Assembly (NCBI GenBank): GCA_024690725.1
Contig: JAILOQ010000053.1
Span: forward strand, 1 to 33,013
From: Lachnospiraceae bacterium
Lineage (GTDB): Bacteria; Bacillota; Clostridia; Lachnospirales; Lachnospiraceae
Direction of reading: 5' to 3'
Length of the DNA: 33,013 nucleotides
A model generated the notes under the pieces. The model ran no database searches and was not told where the DNA came from. It worked only from the letters and a program-made list of their open reading frames with translations. Positions within the stretch are counted from its first letter, which is position 1. Each line of letters starts with the position of its first letter. The position numbers and the translations under genes are program-made. Of this stretch, positions 25,029 through 33,013 are shown one piece after another.

Positions 25029-25030
25029 AG

Positions 25031-25059
25031 TTGACAAAAGAGTTAGCATAGGCTAACAT
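25031..25059 (+). promoter_or_regulatory. Sigma-A-like promoter with embedded inverted repeat GTTAGC-ATAG-GCTAAC
   Basis: TTGACA (25031-25036), 17 bp, TAACAT (25054-25059); inverted repeat at 25042-25057. Confidence 0.65.
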
Positions 25060-25116
25060 ACAGATAAGCGGGGTGCCGCTTTCTACGGCGATATTGTTTG
25101 GAGGGAGGATTTGTAA

Positions 25117-25488
25117 ATGCTGGAATCAAGAGAAAACTATCTGTATACCATCTACAGCCTGAAAGAGCAAAACGGTGTGGTACATTCCGTTGATGTGGCG
25201 AAGGAATTGGGATATTCCAAACCCAGTGTCAGCCGTGCCATCGGGATCTTAAAGGAAAGCGGATGTATTGAGACCGCAAAAGGCGGTGCCATTACTCTGA
25301 CAACTGCAGGAAACAAAGCAGCCAAGGAGTTTTCCGCAAAAGTTGATATGATCCAAAAGTTTTTGATGTATACCGCCGACGTGGATGGAAAGGTCGCAAA
25401 AGAAGATGCCGTGCGTATGGCGCATGACATTCAGAAAAAGACCTATCAGGGAATCGTTCGTTTCGTAAAAATGGTGGAAGAGCAGTAA
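25117..25488 (+). CDS. MntR/DtxR-family-like transcriptional regulator
   Basis: ESRENYLYTIYSLKEQNGVVHSVDVAKELGYSKPSVSRAIGILKESGCIETAKGGAITLTTAGNKAA is a DtxR/MntR-style winged helix. Confidence 0.85.
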   Translation: MLESRENYLYTIYSLKEQNGVVHSVDVAKELGYSKPSVSRAIGILKESGCIETAKGGAITLTTAGNKAAKEFSAKVDMIQKFLMYTADVDGKVAKEDAVRMAHDIQKKTYQGIVRFVKMVEEQ

Positions 25489-25491
25489 AGA

Positions 25492-26064
25492 ATGACCGAT
25501 ACAAAACAAGACGTGCAAAAGGATTTAATGGAAGGTTTTAAGAGACTTTGCGTTAAAATGCCCGTCGAAAAGATGACAATCAAAGATATTACGGATGAAG
25601 CCGGTGTGATCCGTCCCACGTTTTATCACCACTTTCGTGATAAGTATGCCGTGATCGAGAAGATCTTATGGGATGAGGTTCTCATGCCGGTTATTCCTTT
25701 GCTTGAAAATCAGATGATCAATGAGGCGATCCTTTTGATCTTCAAGAATCTCTACAAGGAGAAAGAGTTCTATTGCAGCCTTTCTCATATGGAAGGGCAG
25801 AACTCCTTTTCCCAGATCGTGACGGAAAATGCGACCAAATTGCTCGGAGATTATCTGAAGCAGAATACCGAGAGAAAGCATTTTAAAAAGAAGTGGATCA
25901 CGGTGGATATGGTTGCGGAATACTATGCGAAGTCTCTGGCTTTGATCGCACTGTCCTGGATCTCACAGAAAATGCCGATCCCGCCGGAGGAGTTAGCAGA
26001 GGTTTACTTCTATCTGATGACGAACTCGATGGAAGATGTTGTCGCACAGATGGAGAGCGAATAG
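25492..26064 (+). CDS. TetR/AcrR family transcriptional regulator
   Basis: MPVEKMTIKDITDEAGVIRPTFYHHFRDKYAVIEKILWDE is a TetR HTH. Confidence 0.92.
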   Translation: MTDTKQDVQKDLMEGFKRLCVKMPVEKMTIKDITDEAGVIRPTFYHHFRDKYAVIEKILWDEVLMPVIPLLENQMINEAILLIFKNLYKEKEFYCSLSHMEGQNSFSQIVTENATKLLGDYLKQNTERKHFKKKWITVDMVAEYYAKSLALIALSWISQKMPIPPEELAEVYFYLMTNSMEDVVAQMESE

Positions 26065-26141
26065 ACCAAACAGTTTTCGGAATATGTTCCGGGCACGAAT
26101 ACAAATCGGGTGATCTGTATCTGAAAAGAAAACATTTTGAA

Positions 26142-26176
26142 AAGACTGAATCTGTAAGGATTGCGGTCTTTTTTTT
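26142..26176 (+). terminator. Rho-independent terminator after the tetR gene
   Basis: AAGACTGAATC / GATTGCGGTCTT imperfect stem followed by TTTTTT. Confidence 0.65.
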
Positions 26177-26262
26177 ATACTCGTTTTTGAACAGAGGGTT
26201 CACGGACCGGACAGAAACAAAGAAGAGGGCCGTACATGTATCAAATAAGGAAGTGTGAAAAG

Positions 26263-28365
26263 ATGAAGAGTTTTGGAGGCTGGGTGGTAAAACACAGAAT
26301 CGTGATATTGATCGTATCGGTCCTTTTGCTGATCCCTTCGGCGATCGGTTATTTCGGGACCAGAGTCAATTACGATATCCTCTCTTACCTGCCCAAGGAC
26401 ATTGAAACCATGAAAGGCCAGGAGATTTTGGAAAACGAATTCGGAACGGGTGCGTTTTCGATGGTCGTCGTGGAAGGAATGGATTATAAGGATGTGGCGA
26501 AGCTGAAGGAAAGCGTGGAGAACGTCGATCATGTGAAGAGCGTGATCTGGTACGATTCCGTTGCGGATCTTTCCTTCCCGGTAGAGTTTCTTCCCCAAGA
26601 AGTGCGGGATGTGTTTAACAACGGCGATGCCACATTGATGGCGGTACTGTTCGATACGACGATGTCATCGGATGAGACGATGGATGCCATTCATGAGATC
26701 CGAAAGGTGACGGCCGGACAATGCTTTGTAAGCGGCATGTCAGCTGTGGTCACGGATACGAAGGATCTGGCGGAGAAAGAGGAACCGATCTACGTGTTGA
26801 TCGCAGTCTTGCTTTCCGCGATCGTACTTTCTTTGACCATGGATTCGTATCTGGTGCCGGTATTCTTCTTAAGCAGTATCGGTATGGCGATCATTTATAA
26901 CCTGGGAAGCAATATTTTCAAAGGCGAGATTTCTTATATTACGATGGCGCTGGCCGCGGTGCTGCAGCTCGGTGTGACGATGGATTACTCCATTTTCCTC
27001 TGGCACAGCTACGAAGAGAATAAGGAGACGGCGCCGAATAAGGAAGCGGCCATGGAGAGGGCGATCAATCTGACGCTCTCCTCCGTGATCAGCAGTTCCA
27101 TTACAACAGTGGCCGGGTTCATCGCACTTTGCTTTATGAGTTTTACGCTCGGCATGGACTTGGGAATCGTCATGGCGAAGGGAGTTGTGTTCGGTGTGAT
27201 CGGTTGTGTGACCATCCTGCCGTCCATGATCCTTGTCTTTGATAAAGCGCTTGAAAAGACGAGGCACAAGCCGCTGATCCCGGAATTTCGGATCTCCAAG
27301 GTGGTCGCAAAGGCCTATATTCCGATCCTGATCCTGTTTGTGCTTTTGTGGATTCCCGCAGTGATCGGATATAAAAAGACGGATGTGTATTATAACCTCG
27401 ATTCCACCTTGCCCAGGGATCTGCCCAGTATTGTTGCGAATGAAAAGCTGAATGAAAACTTTGAAATGAACGCAACGCATATGCTCCTTGTGGACAGCTC
27501 GATGAGCGGTAAGGACGCGAAGAGTATGATCGCTAAGATCAAAGACGTTGACGGTGTAAAGGCAGTCATCGGAAAAGCTTCTTTGTTGGGAGAGGCGGTG
27601 CCGGAGGCCCTGCTTCCGGAAGGCGCCCTGGAAGATATCGAAAACGACGAACTGCAATTGATGCTGGTGACGAGTGAATATGCGGTGGCTTCGGATGAAG
27701 TCAATGCGCAGTGTGATAAGATCAACAAGATCGTAAAGAGCTACGATCCGAAGGGAATGTTGATCGGTGAGGCACCCTGTACCAAGGACCTGATCGAGAT
27801 CACGGATGAGGATTTCAAAAAGGTCAGTGCCGTTTCCATCGGTGTGATCTTTGTCATCATCCTGCTGACATTCAAGTCTGTATCGATTCCCGTCCTTTTG
27901 GTGGCAACCATTGAGTTTGCGATTTACGTGAACATGGGGATTCCGTACTACACGCATACCGTGATCCCGTTTATCGCCTCCGTGGTGATCGGAACCATCC
28001 AGTTGGGTTCGACCGTGGACTACGCGATCCTCATGACAACGAGATATCGGAGGGAGCGGGCCGAAGGAGCGGCAAAGAAGGAAGCCGTGATCACCGCGCA
28101 TCAGGCAAGTATCCAGTCCATTTTCGTAAGTGCTCTGTCGTTCTTTGCGGCAACCTTTGGCGTAGGGCTTTATTCGGATATTGATATGATCAGTTCCCTT
28201 TGCAATCTGATGGCAAGAGGTGCGTTGATCAGTATGGTAACGGTTATTCTGGTCCTGCCGTCGCTGTTCCTGCTTTTTGATAAGCTGATCATCGCAACCA
28301 GCTATCGATTCTTGGGAGGAGCAAAAACAAACGTAGCCAAGGACCTTAATGAGGCAGAAGCATAG
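26263..28365 (+). CDS. MMPL/RND family transporter
   Basis: Two repeated RND-like halves: FGTRVNYDILSYLPKDIETMKGQEILENEFG...LQLGVTMDYSIFLWHSYEE and DVYYNLDSTLPRDLPSIVANEKLNENF...IQLGSTVDYAILMTTRYRRE. Start trimmed to the ATG at 26263. Confidence 0.93.
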   Translation: MKSFGGWVVKHRIVILIVSVLLLIPSAIGYFGTRVNYDILSYLPKDIETMKGQEILENEFGTGAFSMVVVEGMDYKDVAKLKESVENVDHVKSVIWYDSVADLSFPVEFLPQEVRDVFNNGDATLMAVLFDTTMSSDETMDAIHEIRKVTAGQCFVSGMSAVVTDTKDLAEKEEPIYVLIAVLLSAIVLSLTMDSYLVPVFFLSSIGMAIIYNLGSNIFKGEISYITMALAAVLQLGVTMDYSIFLWHSYEENKETAPNKEAAMERAINLTLSSVISSSITTVAGFIALCFMSFTLGMDLGIVMAKGVVFGVIGCVTILPSMILVFDKALEKTRHKPLIPEFRISKVVAKAYIPILILFVLLWIPAVIGYKKTDVYYNLDSTLPRDLPSIVANEKLNENFEMNATHMLLVDSSMSGKDAKSMIAKIKDVDGVKAVIGKASLLGEAVPEALLPEGALEDIENDELQLMLVTSEYAVASDEVNAQCDKINKIVKSYDPKGMLIGEAPCTKDLIEITDEDFKKVSAVSIGVIFVIILLTFKSVSIPVLLVATIEFAIYVNMGIPYYTHTVIPFIASVVIGTIQLGSTVDYAILMTTRYRRERAEGAAKKEAVITAHQASIQSIFVSALSFFAATFGVGLYSDIDMISSLCNLMARGALISMVTVILVLPSLFLLFDKLIIATSYRFLGGAKTNVAKDLNEAEA

Positions 28366-28413
28366 ACAGGTTCCGCGTAGTAAACGGCGGGAAAAAGAAG
28401 GAGAGATGTAATT

Positions 28414-30822
28414 ATGAAAAGACCGAATTTTATTCATGTTGTGAAAAAAGAAGAGTTTGATAAGAAGAAGGCAAAGAGAGCCGCATATGCGGGCTCGGCA
28501 ATCTTCCTTGCAACGGCGCTTACCGTATCGGGAATGTCGTTTCTGCCGGTTTCGGCCGCAAAGACGGAAGAAGAGATCACGGAAGAAGCGGAAGGTGAGA
28601 CGGAAGATGTTTCCGAAACGGAGGAAATCCTGACACAGCAGCTTGCCGATACCATGGGATCCGGAACGTCCGATGCGGACAAGGAAGAAACCGTATACGT
28701 GATCACCGATGCAAGCGGTGTCGTGGATGAGACGATCGTTTCCGACTGGTTAAAGAACAGCGACAACAAGACGAAGGTAAACGATGCCACGACCTTAAGC
28801 TGCGTGACCAACGTAAAGGGTGATGAGACCTATGAAGAGGAAGGCGATGGTGCGATCGTCTGGGATGCCGAGGGAAAGGACATTTACTATCAGGGTGAGA
28901 CGGATGAGAAAGCTCCGATCGATGTAAAGATCACCTACTATCTGGACGGAAAAGAGATCGCGCCCGGCGATCTGGCGGGAAAGAACGGAAAAGTGAAGAT
29001 CCGTCTGGATTATACGAATAACACAAACGAGACAATGGAAGTCAACGGGAAGACGGAAGAAGCAAAGGTTCCGTTCACGATCGTAAGCGGCATGATCTTA
29101 CCGGTCGATCACTTCAGTAACGTGGAAGTGGAAAACGGCCGTGTGATCTCGGACGGCAGCAGGAACATCGTAGTCGGTGTGGCAATGCCCGGTCTGGAAG
29201 AGACGATCGATCCGGAAGGAAAGCTGAAGGAAAAAGGAGACTATTCCATTCCTTCCTATGTTGAGGTAACGGCGGATGCAACGGATTTTGCACTGGATAT
29301 GACGATGTCGGTGGCAATGTCCGATGTGCTTGGAAGCTTCGATCTGACCGGGGGCATTGATGCGGGCTCGATCGAGGATTCTCTCGATAAGCTGACGGAT
29401 GCATCGGATCAGCTCATCGACGGTACGGCCGAATTAAAGGACGGTACCGGGAAACTCTTGGATGGAGGAACGACGTTAAAGAATGGTATAGGCACCCTGC
29501 AAAGCGGCGTCGGTGAATACACAAACGGGGTCGGACAGCTTTCTGCGGGACTCGGACAGTTATCCTCCGGGTCAGGACAGCTTTCGGACGGCGCGTCGCA
29601 GGTGAGCGCAGGCGTGAATCTTTTGGCAGGGAAACTTACCGGCATGTCCACGAAACTGAACGATGCGATCGCTGAGCAGAAGGCCAACCAGGATGCTTTG
29701 GCGCCGACGGTGGAAGCGGATAAAACAAGTGTGACAAGTGAGATCACAAGCTATGCTACCAATATCGCTACGGCTTCCGCAACGGCTGCGGCACCGGTTG
29801 CGGCCAAGGTCGGTGCGAGTGCGGTAGGCTCTGCGGTAAGTAACGCAGCCGGAAGTACAGATCTGGCAAATGCGGTAAATGCAGCGGTAACATCTGCAGC
29901 AGGAGGATATGCGGCTTCTTACGGAGCGAGCAATGCGCCTTCCGTAGCCGCTTCTGCGGCAGCAGGCTCTGCAGCTTCAGCAGCGGAATCTGCGCTTGCG
30001 GCCGCGCAAACCGACGGCACCATAACGGCTACGGGTATCGCTCTGGAGAATATACCAAACTATACCAATGCGGTTACAAATGCCGTTGCAAATGCGGTAG
30101 CTACCTCCGTGGCACAGGCCATCATTTCGGATTACACGGCAGGACTCGCACAAACGTCCGCAACAACGGCAAGTTCAACCATTCAGTCATCCCTGTCCGC
30201 TTCTTTAACGGAGGAAGCGCTTACGGCAGCAGTGACAGCGGCAATGTCATCTCCCGAAACGCAGGCAGCGATCGGGAATGCTGCGGCATCTGCGGCACAA
30301 AATGTATCCGCACAGGGCGTCAGTGATGCGGTAACGAAGCTCGGTACCGATGCCGGTAATCTGGGCGGAGCGGTCGGTGCGCAGACAGCGCTCAGTACCA
30401 TCAACGGGAACATGGATCTGTCGCAGTTAAATACTCTGGTACAGGGTGCGGCCGATCTGGCAAACGGTGCATCGACGTTAAATGCGGGAATCCAATCCGC
30501 AAATGACGGAGCGGCAAAGTTAGCCGGTGCTTCCGGAGAACTCAACGGCGGAACGGCAAAGCTTTCGGATGGAGCGGGACAGCTGGTAGACGGGATCACA
30601 CAGCTTGACGAAGGCGCCGGCCGATTGAAGGAAGGTATGATCACCTTTGATGAGGAAGGTATCAAAAAGATCACCGATGCGCTCGGAGATGATGCGGTCG
30701 CCGTCGTTGATCGTATACAGGCGGTTACCGACCTGGGAAAAGAATATAATACCTTTACCCGTTTGGCTGACGGCCAGACCGGAAAAGTAAAATTCATCAT
30801 TCGCAGCGGCAGTGTGAAATAA
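28414..30822 (+). CDS. Secreted/membrane-anchored LxxG heptad-repeat protein (YhgE/Pip-associated type) with an Ala-rich insert
   Basis: N-terminal TM GSAIFLATALTVSGMSFLPVSAA; heptads TELKDGTGKLLDGGTTLKNGIGTLQSGVGEYTNGVGQLSAGLGQLSSGSGQLSDGASQVSAG and again LANGASTLNAGIQSANDGAAKLAGASGELNGGTAKLSDGAGQLVDGITQLDEGAGRL. Confidence 0.88.
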   Translation: MKRPNFIHVVKKEEFDKKKAKRAAYAGSAIFLATALTVSGMSFLPVSAAKTEEEITEEAEGETEDVSETEEILTQQLADTMGSGTSDADKEETVYVITDASGVVDETIVSDWLKNSDNKTKVNDATTLSCVTNVKGDETYEEEGDGAIVWDAEGKDIYYQGETDEKAPIDVKITYYLDGKEIAPGDLAGKNGKVKIRLDYTNNTNETMEVNGKTEEAKVPFTIVSGMILPVDHFSNVEVENGRVISDGSRNIVVGVAMPGLEETIDPEGKLKEKGDYSIPSYVEVTADATDFALDMTMSVAMSDVLGSFDLTGGIDAGSIEDSLDKLTDASDQLIDGTAELKDGTGKLLDGGTTLKNGIGTLQSGVGEYTNGVGQLSAGLGQLSSGSGQLSDGASQVSAGVNLLAGKLTGMSTKLNDAIAEQKANQDALAPTVEADKTSVTSEITSYATNIATASATAAAPVAAKVGASAVGSAVSNAAGSTDLANAVNAAVTSAAGGYAASYGASNAPSVAASAAAGSAASAAESALAAAQTDGTITATGIALENIPNYTNAVTNAVANAVATSVAQAIISDYTAGLAQTSATTASSTIQSSLSASLTEEALTAAVTAAMSSPETQAAIGNAAASAAQNVSAQGVSDAVTKLGTDAGNLGGAVGAQTALSTINGNMDLSQLNTLVQGAADLANGASTLNAGIQSANDGAAKLAGASGELNGGTAKLSDGAGQLVDGITQLDEGAGRLKEGMITFDEEGIKKITDALGDDAVAVVDRIQAVTDLGKEYNTFTRLADGQTGKVKFIIRSGSVK

Positions 30823-30831
30823 GAGGAAACT

Positions 30832-31407
30832 ATGAAGACATTTGGGATCGTCCTGTTGATGGGACTGGGTTTAACTGCATATTTTTACGGTATTTCCGTT
30901 TGCAAGGGAGCGCAGTTGATGCGCGTGGAAAAGAAACAGGCAATACTTTCGTTGCTGTTTGCGATCGCATGGTTTGTGATCACGCTTTCCGCAGGGTATG
31001 GCCTTGCCGCGCTCCTTTTGCATATGGATATCACCGACAGGACGTATCCCATAAACAGTATCCTCTGTGTTTTGGTCTTTGCCCTGATCGCGATCCGTAT
31101 GTTCTTTGCGGCGATCCGACAGACACCGGTAAAAGAAGAACGTTTGGATGAGGCGTTTGTAAAAGAGGCAGTGCGGTTTTGCCTTTCCGTCGGCATCTCG
31201 GTATTCCTTGCCGGTTTTGCTTTGGGCTTATTGGAAATATCCTATACATTATTATTATGCTGCGTGGCTTTGCTTCCGATCCTTGGGATCCTTGCGGGGC
31301 TTCGTGTGGGATATTTTTACGGTTATTGGCAAAGAGTATGGGCCTATGTCGTTGGCGGCCTTCTTATGCTCGCAGGAAATATTTCCCTGATTTGCGGGCT
31401 TTTCTAG
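30832..31407 (+). CDS. Polytopic membrane protein, possibly a divergent MntP/DUF204-like family member
   Basis: About 6 hydrophobic segments in two halves: FYGISVCKGAQLMRVEKKQAILSLLFAIAWFVITLSAGYGLAALL and GFALGLLEISYTLLLCCVALLPILGILAGLRVGYFYG...VGGLLMLAGNISLI resemble the MntP layout. Confidence 0.55.
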   Translation: MKTFGIVLLMGLGLTAYFYGISVCKGAQLMRVEKKQAILSLLFAIAWFVITLSAGYGLAALLLHMDITDRTYPINSILCVLVFALIAIRMFFAAIRQTPVKEERLDEAFVKEAVRFCLSVGISVFLAGFALGLLEISYTLLLCCVALLPILGILAGLRVGYFYGYWQRVWAYVVGGLLMLAGNISLICGLF

Positions 31408-31446
31408 ATCTTTCGGATCGCAATTTTCAAGCATTTCTAATTTTTT

Positions 31447-31493
31447 CAAAAAAATTTCTTTTCTACCCCATTTTTTTTCATGCATACCTCGTA
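31447..31493 (+). promoter_or_regulatory. Candidate sigma-I-type promoter elements (A-tract, ACCCC, CGTA)
   Basis: CAAAAAAATT (31447-31456), ACCCC (31465-31469), CGTA (31490-31493), upstream of an operon containing a sigI-like gene. Spacing compared only from memory. Confidence 0.25.
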
Positions 31494-31569
31494 TATCTGT
31501 ACAGAAGGATAAGTTACTTATTTCTGACTTAAAGAAAACAAAAAAAGTATAGTATAGGAGGACAAAACT

Positions 31570-32733
31570 ATGAAGAGAAGAACGATCATGAAATTTTCGG
31601 CAATCGCACTTGCGGCAGTGGTAGCCGCACAGACAGCAGGTACGGTATATGCAGCACCCGGCGGAGACATGGGCGGCATGCAGCAGGGCGGACAGATGCA
31701 GCCCGGCGGAAACATGGGCGGCATGCAGCAGATGCAGCCCGGCGGAGACATGGGTGGCATGCAGCAGATGCAGCCCGGCGGAGACATGGGTGGCATGCAG
31801 CAGATGCAGCCCGGTGGAATGACACAGGGATCCGAGCAGATGCAGGCACCGACCGGACAGGCACCGACGGATGCACCGGAAGTACCGGACGGTGAGACAG
31901 TACAGACACCCGATGATCTTCCTGAGTTACCGGAAGGAACCGACGGAGAACTTCCCGAACTTCCCGCAGATGCTGACGGACAGGCACCGCAGGGACAAAA
32001 CGGACAGATGCCTCAGATGGGACAGATGCCGCAAGGCCAGAACGGTCAGCAGATGGGTGAGCCCATGGAGTTACCGGAAGGCGCATTGAACATCGGAGCT
32101 GTACAGGCAGCCATCGATGCAGTGGAAGATGAAGATACAAAGACCGAGTTACAGTCCTTACTGGATGCATATACCACAGCACTTGGCGAGCCCGGCACAG
32201 AGCCTTCCGAGGATGCGGAAGATGTGATCGCTGCAGCGCAGACCGCATTACAGGATGCGATCGATGCAGCAGGCGTTGAGGTTTCCGATGAGATGCCGGA
32301 GTTGCCGGAAATGGGTGCAAACGGACAGATGCCTCAGATGGGACAGATGCCGCAGGGACAAAACGGCAAGCAGATGGGCGAGCCCATGGAGTTACCGGAA
32401 GGTGCATTGAACATCGGAGCCGTACAGGCAGCCATCGATGCTATGGAAGACGGTGACAGCAAGACAGAGCTGCAGTCCTTACTGGATGCATATACAACAG
32501 CGCTTGAGGAGACCGGCACAGAGCCTTCCGAAGATGCAGAAGATGTGATCGCAGCAGCACAGACCGCATTACAGACAGCCATCGACGATGCAGGACTTAC
32601 CATCTCCGATGAAGCACCGGAAGCACCGGAAATGGACGAGCAGGCAAGCGAGAATTTCTTTCAGAGAACCGCTTCCACACTTGGCAATCAGTTGGAAAAC
32701 TTCTATAATTGGTTAAAAGGACTTTTTGAATAA
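31570..32733 (+). CDS. Secreted Met/Gln/Gly/Pro-rich repeat protein
   Basis: Signal peptide MKRRTIMKFSAIALAAVVAAQTAGTVYA|APGG; MGGMQQMQPGGD repeats; two copies of a ~107-aa module. AGGAGG Shine-Dalgarno upstream. Confidence 0.85.
   Translation: MKRRTIMKFSAIALAAVVAAQTAGTVYAAPGGDMGGMQQGGQMQPGGNMGGMQQMQPGGDMGGMQQMQPGGDMGGMQQMQPGGMTQGSEQMQAPTGQAPTDAPEVPDGETVQTPDDLPELPEGTDGELPELPADADGQAPQGQNGQMPQMGQMPQGQNGQQMGEPMELPEGALNIGAVQAAIDAVEDEDTKTELQSLLDAYTTALGEPGTEPSEDAEDVIAAAQTALQDAIDAAGVEVSDEMPELPEMGANGQMPQMGQMPQGQNGKQMGEPMELPEGALNIGAVQAAIDAMEDGDSKTELQSLLDAYTTALEETGTEPSEDAEDVIAAAQTALQTAIDDAGLTISDEAPEAPEMDEQASENFFQRTASTLGNQLENFYNWLKGLFE
31656..31820 (+). repeat. 36-bp tandem coding repeats (PGGDMGGMQQMQ)
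   Basis: GCCCGGCGGAGACATGGGTGGCATGCAGCAGATGCA repeated with minor variation. Confidence 0.9.
31998..32639 (+). repeat. Tandem duplication with a 321-bp (107-codon) period
   Basis: ACGGACAGATGCCTCAGATGGGACAGATGCCGCA...GAGCCCATGGAGTTACCGGAAGG(T/C)GCATTGAACATCGGAGC occurs twice, offset by 321 bp. Confidence 0.9.
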
Positions 32734-32747
32734 CCAATAGGAGTTTT

Positions 32748-33013
32748 ATGGATCAGAATAAGGAAGCGGAAAATTTAAAAGCCCGCCGGGCAAGGGATGA
32801 TAAAGATAGACGGAATACTTTTTTACTGGATGAGGAGCAACATATCCTTCGCTTGGCGGGCAAATTGTGTAACAGGGTGGTCACGAAGAGTGATGACGAA
32901 TGGTCCATCGCACTGATGGCCGTAGATGAAGCTCTGGACAGATACGATGAGACCAGAGGCGACTTCTGGTCTTTCGCTTCCTATGTGATGAAAAACCGGC
33001 TGACCGATCATTA
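32748..33013 (+). CDS. sigI: RNA polymerase sigma factor, SigI-like (truncated by window end)
   Basis: MDQNKEAENLKARRARDDKDRRNTFLLDEEQHILRLAGKLCNRVVTKSDDEWSIALMAVDEALDRYDETRGDFWSFASYVMKNRLTDH. The DEWSIALMAVDEALDRYDETRGDFWSFA stretch is sigma-I region 2-like. Confidence 0.8.
   Translation, partial: MDQNKEAENLKARRARDDKDRRNTFLLDEEQHILRLAGKLCNRVVTKSDDEWSIALMAVDEALDRYDETRGDFWSFASYVMKNRLTDH

Noticed and set aside
26869-28437. 522-aa minus-strand ORF opposite the MMPL gene
   Set aside because: His/Arg/Asp-rich translation without recognisable motifs, fully antisense to a convincing transporter gene.
31586-32407. 273-aa minus-strand ORF opposite the Met-rich protein
   Set aside because: Repeat mirror of the coding strand, no Shine-Dalgarno or domain.
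1-33013. Mobile elements, phage genes or defence islands
   Set aside because: No transposase, integrase, terminal repeats, restriction-modification or toxin-antitoxin signatures were recognised.

Overview
The window looks like Gram-positive, probably Lachnospiraceae-like, chromosomal DNA. Taxonomy is inferred from gene style and content only. Nearly all genes are on the + strand.

Gene order, left to right:
- A minus-strand tRNA-Lys(CUU).
- tatD and rsmA.
- A 1273-aa TPR / Pro-Glu-repeat / degenerate AAA+-like protein, then glgB.
- A flagellar module: a 989-aa protein with a FliK-like tail, flagellin, and FliS.
- A complete-looking Tad / type IVb pilus-like operon: prepilin peptidase, TadZ, TadA, TadB, TadC with a large insert, a small Flp pilin missing from the ORF track, a TadG-like protein, a TadE-like pseudopilin with duplicated Cys/His motifs, a second prepilin peptidase, another TadE/F-like protein, and a pseudokinase-like/FHA protein.
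- A rhomboid protease, a flavodoxin-SCP2 fusion, and a HIT protein.
- A MntR/DtxR-like regulator apparently lacking metal ligands, a TetR regulator, an MMPL transporter, an LxxG-heptad secreted protein, and a MntP-like membrane protein.
- A secreted Met/Gln-rich tandem-repeat protein and the start of a SigI-like sigma factor.

The best candidates for something under-described are:
1. The non-canonical Tad components: TadC with an Ig-like insert, the pseudopilin with tandem metal-knuckle-like repeats, and the pseudokinase/FHA protein.
2. Three ANGGAN-loop hairpins (CsrA-site-like) before the flagellar genes, one of them presenting the flagellin Shine-Dalgarno.
3. The giant protein with a Walker-A-deficient AAA-like tail.

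All homology calls are by-eye pattern recognition. No searches were run.
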